A stretch of DNA of 64,000 nucleotides from Guillardia theta CCMP2712 (Eukaryota; Cryptophyceae; Pyrenomonadales; Geminigeraceae): NCBI RefSeq assembly GCF_000315625.1, contig NW_005434609.1, forward strand, positions 9,963 to 73,962. Direction: 5' to 3'. Below the pieces are notes generated by a model. The model worked only from the letters and a program-made list of their open reading frames with translations, ran no database searches and was not told the DNA's origin. A program made the position numbers and the translations under genes. Position 1 is the first letter of the stretch. Each line of letters opens with the position of its first letter. Of the stretch, positions 32,944 to 42,077 are shown in pieces.

Positions 32944-34608
32944 TCATCGGGGCTCGTTGCCTAGCAGCTCGCAAGCCCACGGGTCTACAAACTCAGAGGT
33001 TCTCGGGCTATTCTCGTCCGGCGCCTCAGTCGTTTCCCCTGCTTTTCTCGGTCTGTTTCTCTCTGAACTTTCACCGCAAAGCTGCAGCTCTCGTTTCACT
33101 CGGTCCTGCATCTTCTCGAACCCTCCCGTGGCGCAATCGATCCATGCTGTGCGCAGAGTTCCCTTCCCCTTGATGTCCATCTTGTCCCAGTTCACCCCGC
33201 ATTTCATCCCTTTCCCTCGGCTGGGCTCCTCCTCCTCCTCTTCCTCTCGCAGCTCCTCCGCCTGCTTGTGGCTCCACATCTCGTCCATGTACCGCAGTGC
33301 CGCCTCTTCCGACAGGTGCAGCAGTCCCGGGTTTCCGCTCTGCTCCATGCGAGCCGCTGTGTTCATGGTGTCACCAAAGGCGCACATGGTGGGAGCGAAG
33401 TGGTTGCTGTCGATGTAGGCGATGGTGAGGGGGCCGCACGCGATGCCAACACGGATGAGCGTGTCGTTGTTCTGCTTGATCCGATGGAAGACTGCAACCG
33501 CGAACTTCACCATCCTCGTCATCTGGTCTTCCCCTCTGTCGCCCTGCACGCCGTTGGTACCCGAGGCACAGATGTAGCAGTCTCCTCTCGTCTCGATCTT
33601 GCGGATCGAGTACTCGGCGATCAGCTGCTCGACGTCAGCATGCACATGCGACATCCAGTCCGTGATCTCGTCGGGCGAGAGCTCCATACAGCGCTTGGTG
33701 TATCCCACGATGTCGAGGAAGAGGACGGTGGCGAGGGAGTAGGACTCTGGATCAGGAAGCTGGCCCGCTGCCACTATCCTTCCGGCACTCGATCCGTACA
33801 GGACCTCAGCCGCTAGGTGCCAGAGACCAGCAGAGTTTGTCAAGCTCTGTGAGTAGGGCGACTGGCATTCTCCTCCCTCCTCGTCCACAGGGAGGATGAG
33901 GCTGTAGATCATGCAGTCCTCGGACCCGAGATCCACCTCTCCTCCTAGAGTGCGCAGGATGACGTTGGCCTGCACTGACTCTCCGTTTGCTTTCTGCAAC
34001 GAGACGTTGCGCAAAGGGTGCAGGAGAGATCCTGGAAGGGTGCCGTTCTCGATGGCCCTGGTAACCCAATGCTGGTGCACCCGACGAATCTGAGGAGGGA
34101 GAATGTCGTGAACTGTCTGTGGCCAGTCCTCTCTGCTCTGCGGCCAGTCCAGCATTGACCTGAGGGTCTCGTTGGCGAGCACAACCTGCAGGTTGGGCCC
34201 CTTGCTGAGAACAAGACCAACCTTCCTGGTGCAAGGAAGGATCGTAGTAGTCGCACTGAGAACTTCAAGCAGGACCTGAGCCTTCACCTCGCTGATCGCT
34301 TGCTTCCCCTCGACGACCGAGCCGGCTGCCGGTGCGCCCACCGTTGATTTGTCACTTTTGCTGCCATCGTCGATATTCGCAGAGGACTCTGAGGATGCGC
34401 TAGAGGAGGAAGAGAGAGAAGAGTGGGGTGTGGAGGAGCATTGCGATGATTTCCTAGCGATGAGTATGTGGACCGCGGCAGCCATGGCGAAACCGCCGGC
34501 AAAGCCGATTAACAGCTTCAGCATGCCGACTACAAAGCCCGTGGGAACCAAACGTGTGGGTCGCTTGTGTTGGGTTGAGTCTTTCATGACAAGGGTGGGG
34601 GTAGTCAC
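32944..34608 (-). CDS. Membrane-anchored PAS-class III nucleotidyl cyclase, predicted guanylyl cyclase
   Basis: A 554-codon single-exon frame. One transmembrane segment spans about residues 24-51, followed by a Ser-rich linker. A PAS-like sensor domain covers about 115-235 (VGLVLSKGPNLQVVLANETL). The catalytic domain covers about 288-450: FLDIVGYT gives metal-binding Asp299, KIETRGDCYIC gives Asp343, and CAFGDTMNTAARME gives the catalytic Asn416 and Arg420. The purine-selecting positions are Glu339 and Cys409, the pair typical of guanylyl rather than adenylyl cyclases. It would act as a homodimer because one chain has all catalytic residues. The C-terminal 100 residues are charged and unrecognised. 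An internal Met8 is an alternative start. Confidence 0.88.
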   Translation of the reverse strand: MTTPTLVMKDSTQHKRPTRLVPTGFVVGMLKLLIGFAGGFAMAAAVHILIARKSSQCSSTPHSSLSSSSSASSESSANIDDGSKSDKSTVGAPAAGSVVEGKQAISEVKAQVLLEVLSATTTILPCTRKVGLVLSKGPNLQVVLANETLRSMLDWPQSREDWPQTVHDILPPQIRRVHQHWVTRAIENGTLPGSLLHPLRNVSLQKANGESVQANVILRTLGGEVDLGSEDCMIYSLILPVDEEGGECQSPYSQSLTNSAGLWHLAAEVLYGSSAGRIVAAGQLPDPESYSLATVLFLDIVGYTKRCMELSPDEITDWMSHVHADVEQLIAEYSIRKIETRGDCYICASGTNGVQGDRGEDQMTRMVKFAVAVFHRIKQNNDTLIRVGIACGPLTIAYIDSNHFAPTMCAFGDTMNTAARMEQSGNPGLLHLSEEAALRYMDEMWSHKQAEELREEEEEEEPSRGKGMKCGVNWDKMDIKGKGTLRTAWIDCATGGFEKMQDRVKRELQLCGESSERNRPRKAGETTEAPDENSPRTSEFVDPWACELLGNEPR

Positions 34609-35170
34609 ACAGGGGTGGTAGTGTTGTCATCATGGGGGTACAGCACAGAATTTGCTTCCTGTGTAATATCAAGGGTGGGGTAGTTTAGAGTCATCAAGTG
34701 GGTATAAGGACAAAGGGAGGGGTTGGCAGGACTTGAAGGGTGCATTCAGTCCTTTGTCAGGGTGGGTAATCTTGATTATAGTAGGTAGGGGTGGTTGCTC
34801 GAGTGAAGTGGGGGAGCTAGTTACGCCGAATGTGCGGTGTACTGTGGGTGATAAGAATGATAGGGTAGGGTACTAAATGTCGACAGATTTCCAGATCAAA
34901 GGTACGGTAATTTCTGGGAAATTTGAGGGTAGGGTCATATTTTTAAGGGGTAGTGTGATCCGGGGCCGATTTTTTTTTGGGTAACAGGGGTCCTTGCTGA
35001 TAGAGTCGGTGCGAAGGGTTGAGGAATGGCAATCTCTTGTAATATAGGGGGTGGTATGAAAAGGAGGGGGGTAGTGTAGTATTCAAAGGTGGGTCAAACT
35101 GTGCAAGATGGAGAGGTTGGGTACTAAAGTGGGGGTAGGGGGTACAACCGCACAAGTCTTTGATTTCAAA
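34609..35170. repeat. G-rich degenerate block upstream of the cyclase gene
   Basis: 560 bp with dozens of plus-strand runs such as AAGGGTGGGGTAG, AGTAGGTAGGGGTGG and AAAGTGGGGGTAGGGGGTA. It is strand-asymmetric (C-rich on the cyclase coding strand), irregular in spacing and not a simple tandem repeat. Confidence 0.6.
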
Positions 35171-35890
35171 TCTTTTGGATAAAAAGTTTTGATTTAAAAC
35201 TTCCTTTTTTAAATCCTCGGTGGGGATGACCACCCTCAGAGATGAGCCCTCAAGTACCCCTCCTAATCACTGTGGATCTCTGGACTTGAGGTGGGTACAC
35301 GAAATCAAGCAAAAGAGCCCGGGGGATGAGGGTGGGTAGAGCATCAGACTGAACTTTTCAGAGGCCAGTGTAATCCTGTTCGACCACCCTTATCACCATC
35401 ACCCCATGATACGTATGTGTACCCCTCTATAAACGTGCTCATCACTTGATCATTAGGGGGTACTTTTGAAGATTCCAGACCCTCCACCCCCTATCATGTA
35501 GTTTCTTCTACAGAACTGAAATGCCGGCCGCTGAGAAAAACTTAATCCTCACACCCCCAATTCTCATAACCCTACCCTTCATTTGACTTACGACTACCCC
35601 CTTTCTGTATTGATTAAAAATAGGATTTTGGGGACCCACCCCCTGACAATCTTCCCTGTCGACAAACCCCAACCCTTGACCAAAAACTTGGTTCGTCCAT
35701 ATTTTATTTTTACAACGTTTTTGCCACTAGTTCACCTGACCCCCACCCCCTTTTCTGAGGTAAACATCACCCCTTCACAACAAGATCCCCATGACTGCGA
35801 CTTGTGCCCCATGTTCAAAGTTGTTTTCCTGGTCTTGAGACTCTTTTCTACTCCCTGAGCTCATCATCGAGTCCGCCTCAGGTGTAGTAC
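35171..35890. other. Intergenic stretch switching to C-rich runs on the plus strand
   Basis: From about 35240 the plus strand carries CCCC runs instead (CACCACCCTTATCACCATCACCCCAT, ATAACCCTACCCTTC, CCTGACCCCCACCCCC). This looks like an inverted counterpart of the preceding G-rich block around a mixed centre at about 35170-35340. The 91-codon plus-strand frame at 35583-35858 is a product of this composition. No gene is supported. Confidence 0.5.
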
Positions 35891-35892
35891 AG

Positions 35893-36365
35893 TGGACCGG
35901 CCGGGCCGGGCCCGGTCAGCCGGGCCGGCCGGGCCCCGCCGCCGGGCCCGGGCATACAGTTGGCCGGGCCCGACGTCTTGTTGCGGCCCGGGGACCGTCG
36001 CGGGCTCAGGTTTAACCGTGACAGATGTCACGCTACCGGGCCCCGGCTGCGGCCCGGGCCGGGCCCGCCGGTGGGGCCGCTAGCCCCGCGGGCCGGGCCG
36101 GCCCCGGCTGCGGCCCGGGCCGGGCCCGCCGGCGGGGCCTAGCCCCCGGGCCCGGCCCGGCCCGGCCCGGCTCGGCCGGGGGCCGCCGGGGTGCCCGGCG
36201 CACTGCCAGGCTGAGTAGTACTACCGTAGTACCGCCTGTGCGGCCCGGCCGCCCGGCGGCCCGCACGGTACGGTCTGAGCCCCCCGAAGCACGGCCCGGC
36301 GGCCCGGCCACGACCCCCCGGCCACGCCGTGCAGTGACGGTGACGGTACCGGCGGGCCGGGTAGC
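35893..36365. repeat. Extreme GC-palindromic block with internal duplication
   Basis: Nearly 470 bp built of GGGCCGGGCCCG-type palindromes. A roughly 35 bp unit (CCCCGGCTGCGGCCCGGGCC onward) is repeated at about 36043-36077 and 36103-36137. TTTAACCGTGACAGATGTCAC (about 36008) and GACGGTGACGGTACCGG (about 36337) resemble the motif content of the 4.6 kb block. All frames stay open because of the composition. Confidence 0.7.
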
Positions 36366-36454
36366 CTAGTAGTCAGTCACTCCCTTTATTCTGTGGCACT
36401 GAGTCAGCGGTCTGACTTTCGCAACAATCACGTCGGACATCTTCGGAAGTTCCA

Positions 36455-38322
36455 CTACTTTTCGTCCTCCTTGTTCTTTGTACGGCTCAAGTAAATCTTT
36501 TGCAGCAATCTCTTGACCTTCATATTCGCCTGTTGAGGGATTGAGAAGTGAAACAAGGTAGTACAAGCTCATGCTTGCAGCCTTACCGAGTTGTATCGAT
36601 CGGATTTGGACCCACTGTCAGCGTACGAATTGCCCTGATCCTCCACCATCTTCTCTTTTATCACCTCAAACTGCAGGGTGTTCAATGAAAAGGGCGCAAT
36701 CCGATTGGCAGTCACAGTACCTCCTCTCTTGACCCAGCTAACGGCATACCCAAATGTAGAGCGGTCAAGGGGTCGATGGTGTCTGCCGACACGAAAACTC
36801 CATGGCCAGCGTCCTCGAAGCCATTTTGCCTCAAGATCTGATGGGTGAGTTAGTGCAGGAGACAAGCAGCTTGTGCTCTCACCTCCTTCATTTCTGGGGT
36901 CGTTTGAAGCCCTGCCAGCAGGAGAGGACCTATCGCGATCAAACTTCAATCGGCAAGCAAAGGCCAAGATGCGAGGCTCTCACTTGGCTTGAAGCTAACC
37001 TCCGGGCATTTCTTGATGTTCACCTCCTTGCCTATCACAGCCCTGAAAGCTCCCTTGCATTGACGAAGCATCTTTTCAATGTTTTCAATCTAGTAGAATC
37101 GCTCAGTCAATGAATTCAAGGCTTACTTGGAAACCCACCTTCCTCTTGTCCACTTCTAGCTTACAGGACCAGTAAATCCGCGCATTCCCGAGGTCCGAGG
37201 TCATCTCAACATCTTCGATGGTAAGGATCTGTTGCAAATTTTCGAACTCCGGGTGACGTTTGAATAACTTCCTGTCAGGAGAAAATCCTGTTGGAGATGA
37301 CGACTCTCTCAAACTTCGACTAGCTTACCCGTGATAGAGTGCTTCGACCAGGCACCTCCGAACAGCTGCCCCCACCATTCTTGCACGCTTTTGCTGGAAG
37401 AAGACGAATAAGTGTCAAAGGATGATGATTCCCAAACAATGCATCGACAAAGTTAGGCTCCAAACCTTTTTCCTGCTCACGCTTGATTCCTTGAAGCCAG
37501 CCACGGACGCTGAGATCCTCGTGAGCACAACACGCAGGAGAGCAAGCTCATCTACCGCTCTCGAGATACCCCAACGGGGTTTCGGCTCCTCGTACAAGAC
37601 GCGAGGCAAGCTCACTCAGCTTCTTGTCGGTGTCGTAGTCGGGAGTCGATCCGTCATAGTGGGGAGTCGATTCGTCCTCGGCGTCTTCAGAGGGTTCCTC
37701 ATGACTTCAACAACGACAAGTCATGGCGCCATCAACATAGGGGCACGGCAGAGAAGCGCTCGTCCTACCTTGCATCGGTTTCCAACTCCTCAACGTCGAC
37801 ATACTGGACCTACCGTCAAGTGAGACATGCTTGCTGTTGTGAGAGACATGCTAGAGATGCACCTCCTCTTGTACAGGCGCGTCGTCGTTAGACAGAACAT
37901 GAACAGTTTTGTCTTCCGAATGCTCTTCCTCCATGTTCTGCTCTTTCCTCAACCTCCTCTCCAAGGCATCCAACAAACTCCTGGTTTTGTGTTATTAGGG
38001 CTAATTTCACATGGGAGGCATCTTCTTGCAACCTTCTCTTTGCATTGAGCAGCGGCGAAGAATGAAAACTCCTGTCTCCTCTCCCCATCTGATCCATCTT
38101 TGCCGATACCGTGCATATTCTCAGGACACCAACACCAGTAGCTCCGAGCTTGCAAGTACGAACCATGGAACCAGGCATCGGAGGAGGAGGATGGCAATGG
38201 TGCTGATGAGCATTCTGCCAGTATCTGAGTGTTCTCGGTACGATCCCCTTCTCCTTCATCGTCCTGCCTCTCATCGCCGCTGCAACCCCACCCCCAACCC
38301 CGTGACTCGCACGCGCCGCCAT
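36455..38322 (-). CDS. RbfA-like ribosome-binding factor, probably mitochondrial, with C-terminal extension
   Basis: The start MAARASHGVGGGVAAAMRGR (38322) and a later RGDRSFHSSPLLNA stretch look like a mitochondrial presequence. The core matches RbfA, the KH-fold factor that helps mature the small ribosomal subunit: QKRARMVGAAVRRCLVEALY (about 37330-37395), then QQILTIEDVEMTSDLGNARI (about 37175-37240), then IENIEKMLRQCKGAFRAVIG and VNIKKCPE (about 37005-37095), then FDRDRSSPAGRAS. Further exons add EILRQNGFEDAGHGVFVSAD...PLAGSREE, FEVIKEKMVEDQGNSYADSG, and NMKVKRLLQKIYLSR with the stop at 36455-36457. Introns are short (50 nt at the GTACTG...CTGCAG site; 36530-36586 is 57 nt). Exons between 37420 and 38250 are uncertain. 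Confidence 0.7.
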
Positions 38323-38460
38323 GAGAACTTGCACTGTAACGGTACCGTAACGGTATCATAACATGTTATAACATTGCTGCGATGAGACCCTTCACTTCCA
38401 TAAATTATAAAAAACGTTACTATCCGTTACATCCGAAGGGTTGTGTATCCAAAGGTCGCC
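38323..38460. promoter_or_regulatory. Divergent promoter with repeated GTAACGG/CCGTTAC motifs
   Basis: 138 bp between two start codons on opposite strands. 38335-38360 has GTAACGGTACCGTAACGG (a palindromic pair) close to the minus-strand ATG. 38411-38430 has AACGTTACTATCCGTTACATC ahead of the plus-strand ATG. It also contains AT-rich ATAACATGTTATAAC. Confidence 0.5.
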
Positions 38461-38732
38461 ATGCTCTCTCGCCTCCTCGCGCCGAACCCAGTATGCGGGC
38501 TGTACATGGTGAGAGACTCCCGCCGCTCTCCCCGTCATGCCGCCGCTCTCCCCGTCATGTCGCCGCTCTCCCTATCATGCCAGCACCATCAGCAGCAGCG
38601 CATGCTCCGCACACGTTGAGATGATGTTAACAATGTAGTTCGCCGATCCTCCTCCTCCTCCTCCTCCTCCTCCTCCTCCTCCTCCTAATCATCACCACCA
38701 CCACCACCACCACCACCACCACCACCACCACC

Positions 38733-38766
<34 letters not shown>

Positions 38767-39360
38767 ATACCTTTTCCTTTATGATATTCAATGTTTTCTT
38801 GCCCCTCACATATACCGGCACTGGATTCTGTCGGCTTTGCTCGTCTCGCCATTCAATGTTGACTCCAGCTGCTATTAGCTGTTTTCCATGTCTTGCACTG
38901 TCTGTTTCCTACATCTATTCTCATTCTTATGGTTCATGTCGCTTGCGACCTGCATGAGATACCTGAACTCAATGTTTCTTTTTGCTGCTCTTGAACATTC
39001 GTTGCTGCTCCAACCCTCATAAGCATGGGATTCTGCTGCAGCTGTCCTTGATTTCGAATTCTGTACTCTGGTTTCTCAGCGTACATGTACAATTCACCAT
39101 GATCGCCATGATCATCTCTTCATCATCTTGTCTCTATCATCCCTAACGTGCTCATGATGCTTTCATGACCCATGTTTGTGAATGGTCATCCTGGGTCGCT
39201 ATGCCCCATTCACTGACCGGTAACGCAGCAAATGGAGCATGACAACGCCGCGACTTTGCACACCTTGGACAAGATCCCGGGACAGGACAGCTTGAAGGCG
39301 ACATACAGCCAGATGCTCAGCCATTCCAAGAGGAAGCTGAAGATGGCCGGCTGCTTGTGA
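38461..39360 (+). CDS. Small two-exon protein, unknown function
   Basis: Exon 1 (38461-38508) encodes MLSRLLAPNPVCGLYM and ends at a GTGAGA donor. Exon 2 (39230-39360, after an acceptor AACGCAG) encodes QMEHDNAATLHTLDKIPGQD and a basic end (SHSKRKLKMAGCL). Phase 0 matches on both sides, giving about 59 residues. The intron (38509-39229) is unusually long for this locus. It carries (CCT)n at 38646-38686 and (ACC)n/(ATC)n at 38691-38766. The short N-terminal helix could be a mitochondrial presequence, as in its divergent neighbour. Not recognised. Confidence 0.45.
38642..38767. repeat. Compound microsatellite (CCT)n-(ACC)n-(ATC)n
   Basis: About 14 CCT, 19 ACC/CCA and 6 ATC units in succession, inside the predicted intron of the small gene. 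Confidence 0.9.
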
Positions 39361-39565
39361 TGCTAGTTATCCTGATTTATTGTTTGCTCACATGTTAAGT
39401 GGCAAAGTCTGGATCTGGTTTTGCTGAGGTGCGGGTTAGAAGTTGGCCAGAGGTCGCACGGGTTCAGGCGTGTGGAGCCTTTCAGAGTTTGTTTTTACGA
39501 TTTAGCATGTATCCTACATAATGAAACCTGACACGAAGCTCTGTCTGCCGCTTGACTCCTCTGAC

Positions 39566-41910
39566 CGTTACTTCTCCTTCACCCGCAACCAGATCTCATA
39601 ACCGTCGGCGAACGATGCGATGGTGAAAGCATCCTTGTCCTCGAGAATCTAGCGTACCAGTCAACAAATTACAACGACGCAGGCAGGTACCTCAAAGCCC
39701 TTCCTCGTCACAAGAGTTGCGAGCTCCTCCCTTGCACCCAGGAGCGCCTGCGCGTGTTGTGAGCGAAAGAAAAAGTCAACCACAACAATCAGGTTGAAGG
39801 ATGCGGCAGGAGGAGCAAGACGGGACTCCAAGGAGCACGGGAAGAAGGGAGAGGGGGAGGGAGAGGGGGAGGGGGAGGGGGAGGGGGAGGGGGAGGTTCA
39901 GAAGCACCTGCTCACTTCTTGAGCGATCAGCTCCGAATCCTCGAACAGCAAGAGTGGCCACTAGTGCAGGAGGTGAGCTCACAGCACTGGCCCTCTTGCT
40001 CACCGAGAGTTTCCGGAACTTCAACGAGCTGCAGCCCCGCGATCCCCGACGGCTTGAGAGATCTCTTCCTCCACTCTGCCGTACCCGCAATGTCACAGCG
40101 AGTGAAGGCAAGATCGGAGAAGAGTTGTAGGGGCGGGGAAAACTGAGTTGAGGGAGCGGGGGGAGGGGGAGGGGGAGGGGCAGGTGCGCACAGGGCAGAA
40201 AGTGTGAGTGCAAAGGAGCAGATGGGAGCGGATGACCTGGAGGGAGGATGTAACCCAAGGAGCTGTCTTGCTTCCCTGAATCCATTTGGAGCTGAGGCTC
40301 CTGAAAAGGATCAGTCAGGAAGGCAAGGAGGAGGAATCGTCGATCACAGTGACTGGCAGGACTTGGCCGAGCGAGTTCGAGGGTTTGGTGAGGGCGTCTC
40401 CTCTGAACTATCAGAGATGCATGAGGAGACGTGGCAGGGGCTCTTCTTCACTTTCACCTTGCGCAGGAGGTCCGTTGTCAAGAGGTAAGAGTCCTTGTCG
40501 TAGACGGAGCCGGTCTGTCCAACAGGTCAAGGTTGAGAGGAAGAGGAGGAGCATGCGGACTGGGCCCAACCTCCGATTGCACCATGGTGAAGGCTTCGTA
40601 TCTCCTGACTTCTATCCGACTAGAGCATGTCAGCTGCATGCGGAGAGAGGCTCAGGGGCTCGTACTCGGAGAACCTTCGGATAAGGCTGTACTTGGTGAC
40701 TTCCTCCCCTCCGCCCTGGCAGCCTCGTCAAGGAGCAAGAGGAGGGGGAAACTCAGTCACGTGCCTTGAGCTGCCGCAGGCCCTGCAAGGAAACGACCTG
40801 CAAAGGGTTGGGGAGCAGCTGAGAAACGACATCCGCCAGGCCCTCAGCCGAGCTGCCATGGAAGTCAGCGAGCCCGCATGGGGTAGCTAGCCGGGACACA
40901 CATGGGCTGGTTGTTGGCAATGGAGTCCCACTCGTCGATGTGCTCGACGACGAGGCCGCTGAACGCAGAGATGAGGAGAGAGGGAGGAAGGAGACTAGGA
41001 GACCTGTCCGCGTCCAGTACATACTTGGTGCTGCCGGTGAACTCTAGCCTCTGCGTCGGAACAAGTCATGGCCTGTCGTACAAGGACAGCGTGCTTCGAC
41101 CGGCCTCCAGGGGAAGGCCTTGAACGTCATCCCTAGGGTCCAACGCGTGATGACCGTGTTGGGATCAACGACTAGGACAGACACATAAGCGTCATGGCTG
41201 CAGGAGACAGCAAACAAGGTCTGATCGATCACCTTCTACTTGGTGCAAGTCCATCTTTCCGTCGGTGAACAACGGCGAGTCCTTTCAAGGGCTCATTCAC
41301 TAGCCTCATGACATGCAGCATGTCTCATCAACCTTCAACATCTGGATGTTGTCCTGATACTTCTTGATGCCCTCGAACTTGTTCAAGGGGTCTCGGAAAG
41401 CAACCTCCGCACTCCCATCAGCCCCATCACGGCAGCGTTGGATGCAGTAGGATACCTTCTTGTCGTACAAGTCCCATTTCGGCTCGTAGGAGAGGTCGAA
41501 GAGCGAAGGAAGCTCCTGGCCTCCTCTGTAAGTTCTGAGTACCACAAGGATGTTCACTTGCTACCTCCTCCAGCTCTTTCGCCAGCTGATTTGCTCTACA
41601 TGTCATGTGAGGGGATCATGATTTTGACCGTGTTCGCAAAAAGAACCTCGTATAAGAAACGTCGCCGCTCGACATCTTGCAGGCACACGCGGCTCTGCGT
41701 TGCTCATCACATACGTTTGGACGAAATGAAGCAGTACCTCGACGGCTTCTGGAACGTCCGGAGGAGAGAGGACGTCGCACGAGGACGAAGGGTCTGGAGG
41801 AGGGAGGAGGAAGAGGAGGATCGAGAACCCTGCATGGGCGAGAGAGACGGCATGACGAAGCCGCTCACGCTCGCTGCCATCGCCAGCAGGCATGTTGTCG
41901 GCGCCAGCAT
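39566..41910 (-). CDS. Plastid-targeted DUF2358-SOUL heme-binding-type protein
   Basis: The start at 41910 gives a signal peptide (APTTCLLAMAASVSG) then FVMPSLSP, a Phe-led plastid transit peptide. The first domain is DUF2358 (NTF2-like): ANQLAKELEE near 41575, LPSLFDLSYEPKWDLYDKKV, then AFRDPLNKFEGIKKYQDNIQ (about 41345-41400), ITRWTLGMTFKAFPWRP, RLEFTGSTKYVLDADR and FSGLVVEHIDEWDSIANNQ (about 40910-41180). The second part resembles a SOUL domain: EVTKYSLIRRFSEYE then EVRRYEAFTMVQS (about 40575-40725). The last exons end GFEILEDKDAFTIASF and DGYEIWLRVKEK, stop at 39566. Plant HBP5-type chloroplast proteins combine the same two domains, so the order supports a heme/tetrapyrrole-related plastid role. 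Central exons at 39.8-40.5 kb are not fully resolved. Confidence 0.7.
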
Positions 41911-42077
41911 GTTTCTCCTTATGTGTAACCTTTCAAGTCCGCCTATCTTTGATGCAAGTTATCAAATAAAGGCAGCAAAATCACAGTAGTCTTCTTTGCT
42001 ACTCTGTCATTCAGTATTCCGGGGGCAGAGAATCAACTTACCAGTGCCAAAGGCCCGGGCTGCCCGGAACGAGGGCG

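Noticed and set aside
34609-35170. Interstitial telomere repeat
   Set aside because: GGGTAG-like runs are irregular, without a constant unit length, and recur upstream of genes.
35892-36369. Overlapping Gly/Pro/Ala/Arg frames on both strands
   Set aside because: Extreme GC content removes stops; no start context or family similarity.
36366-36572. Minus-strand frame with an S1-like DVIVAKV phrase
   Set aside because: It overlaps the last intron and exon of the RbfA-like gene in another frame, and the spliced reading explains the sequence better.
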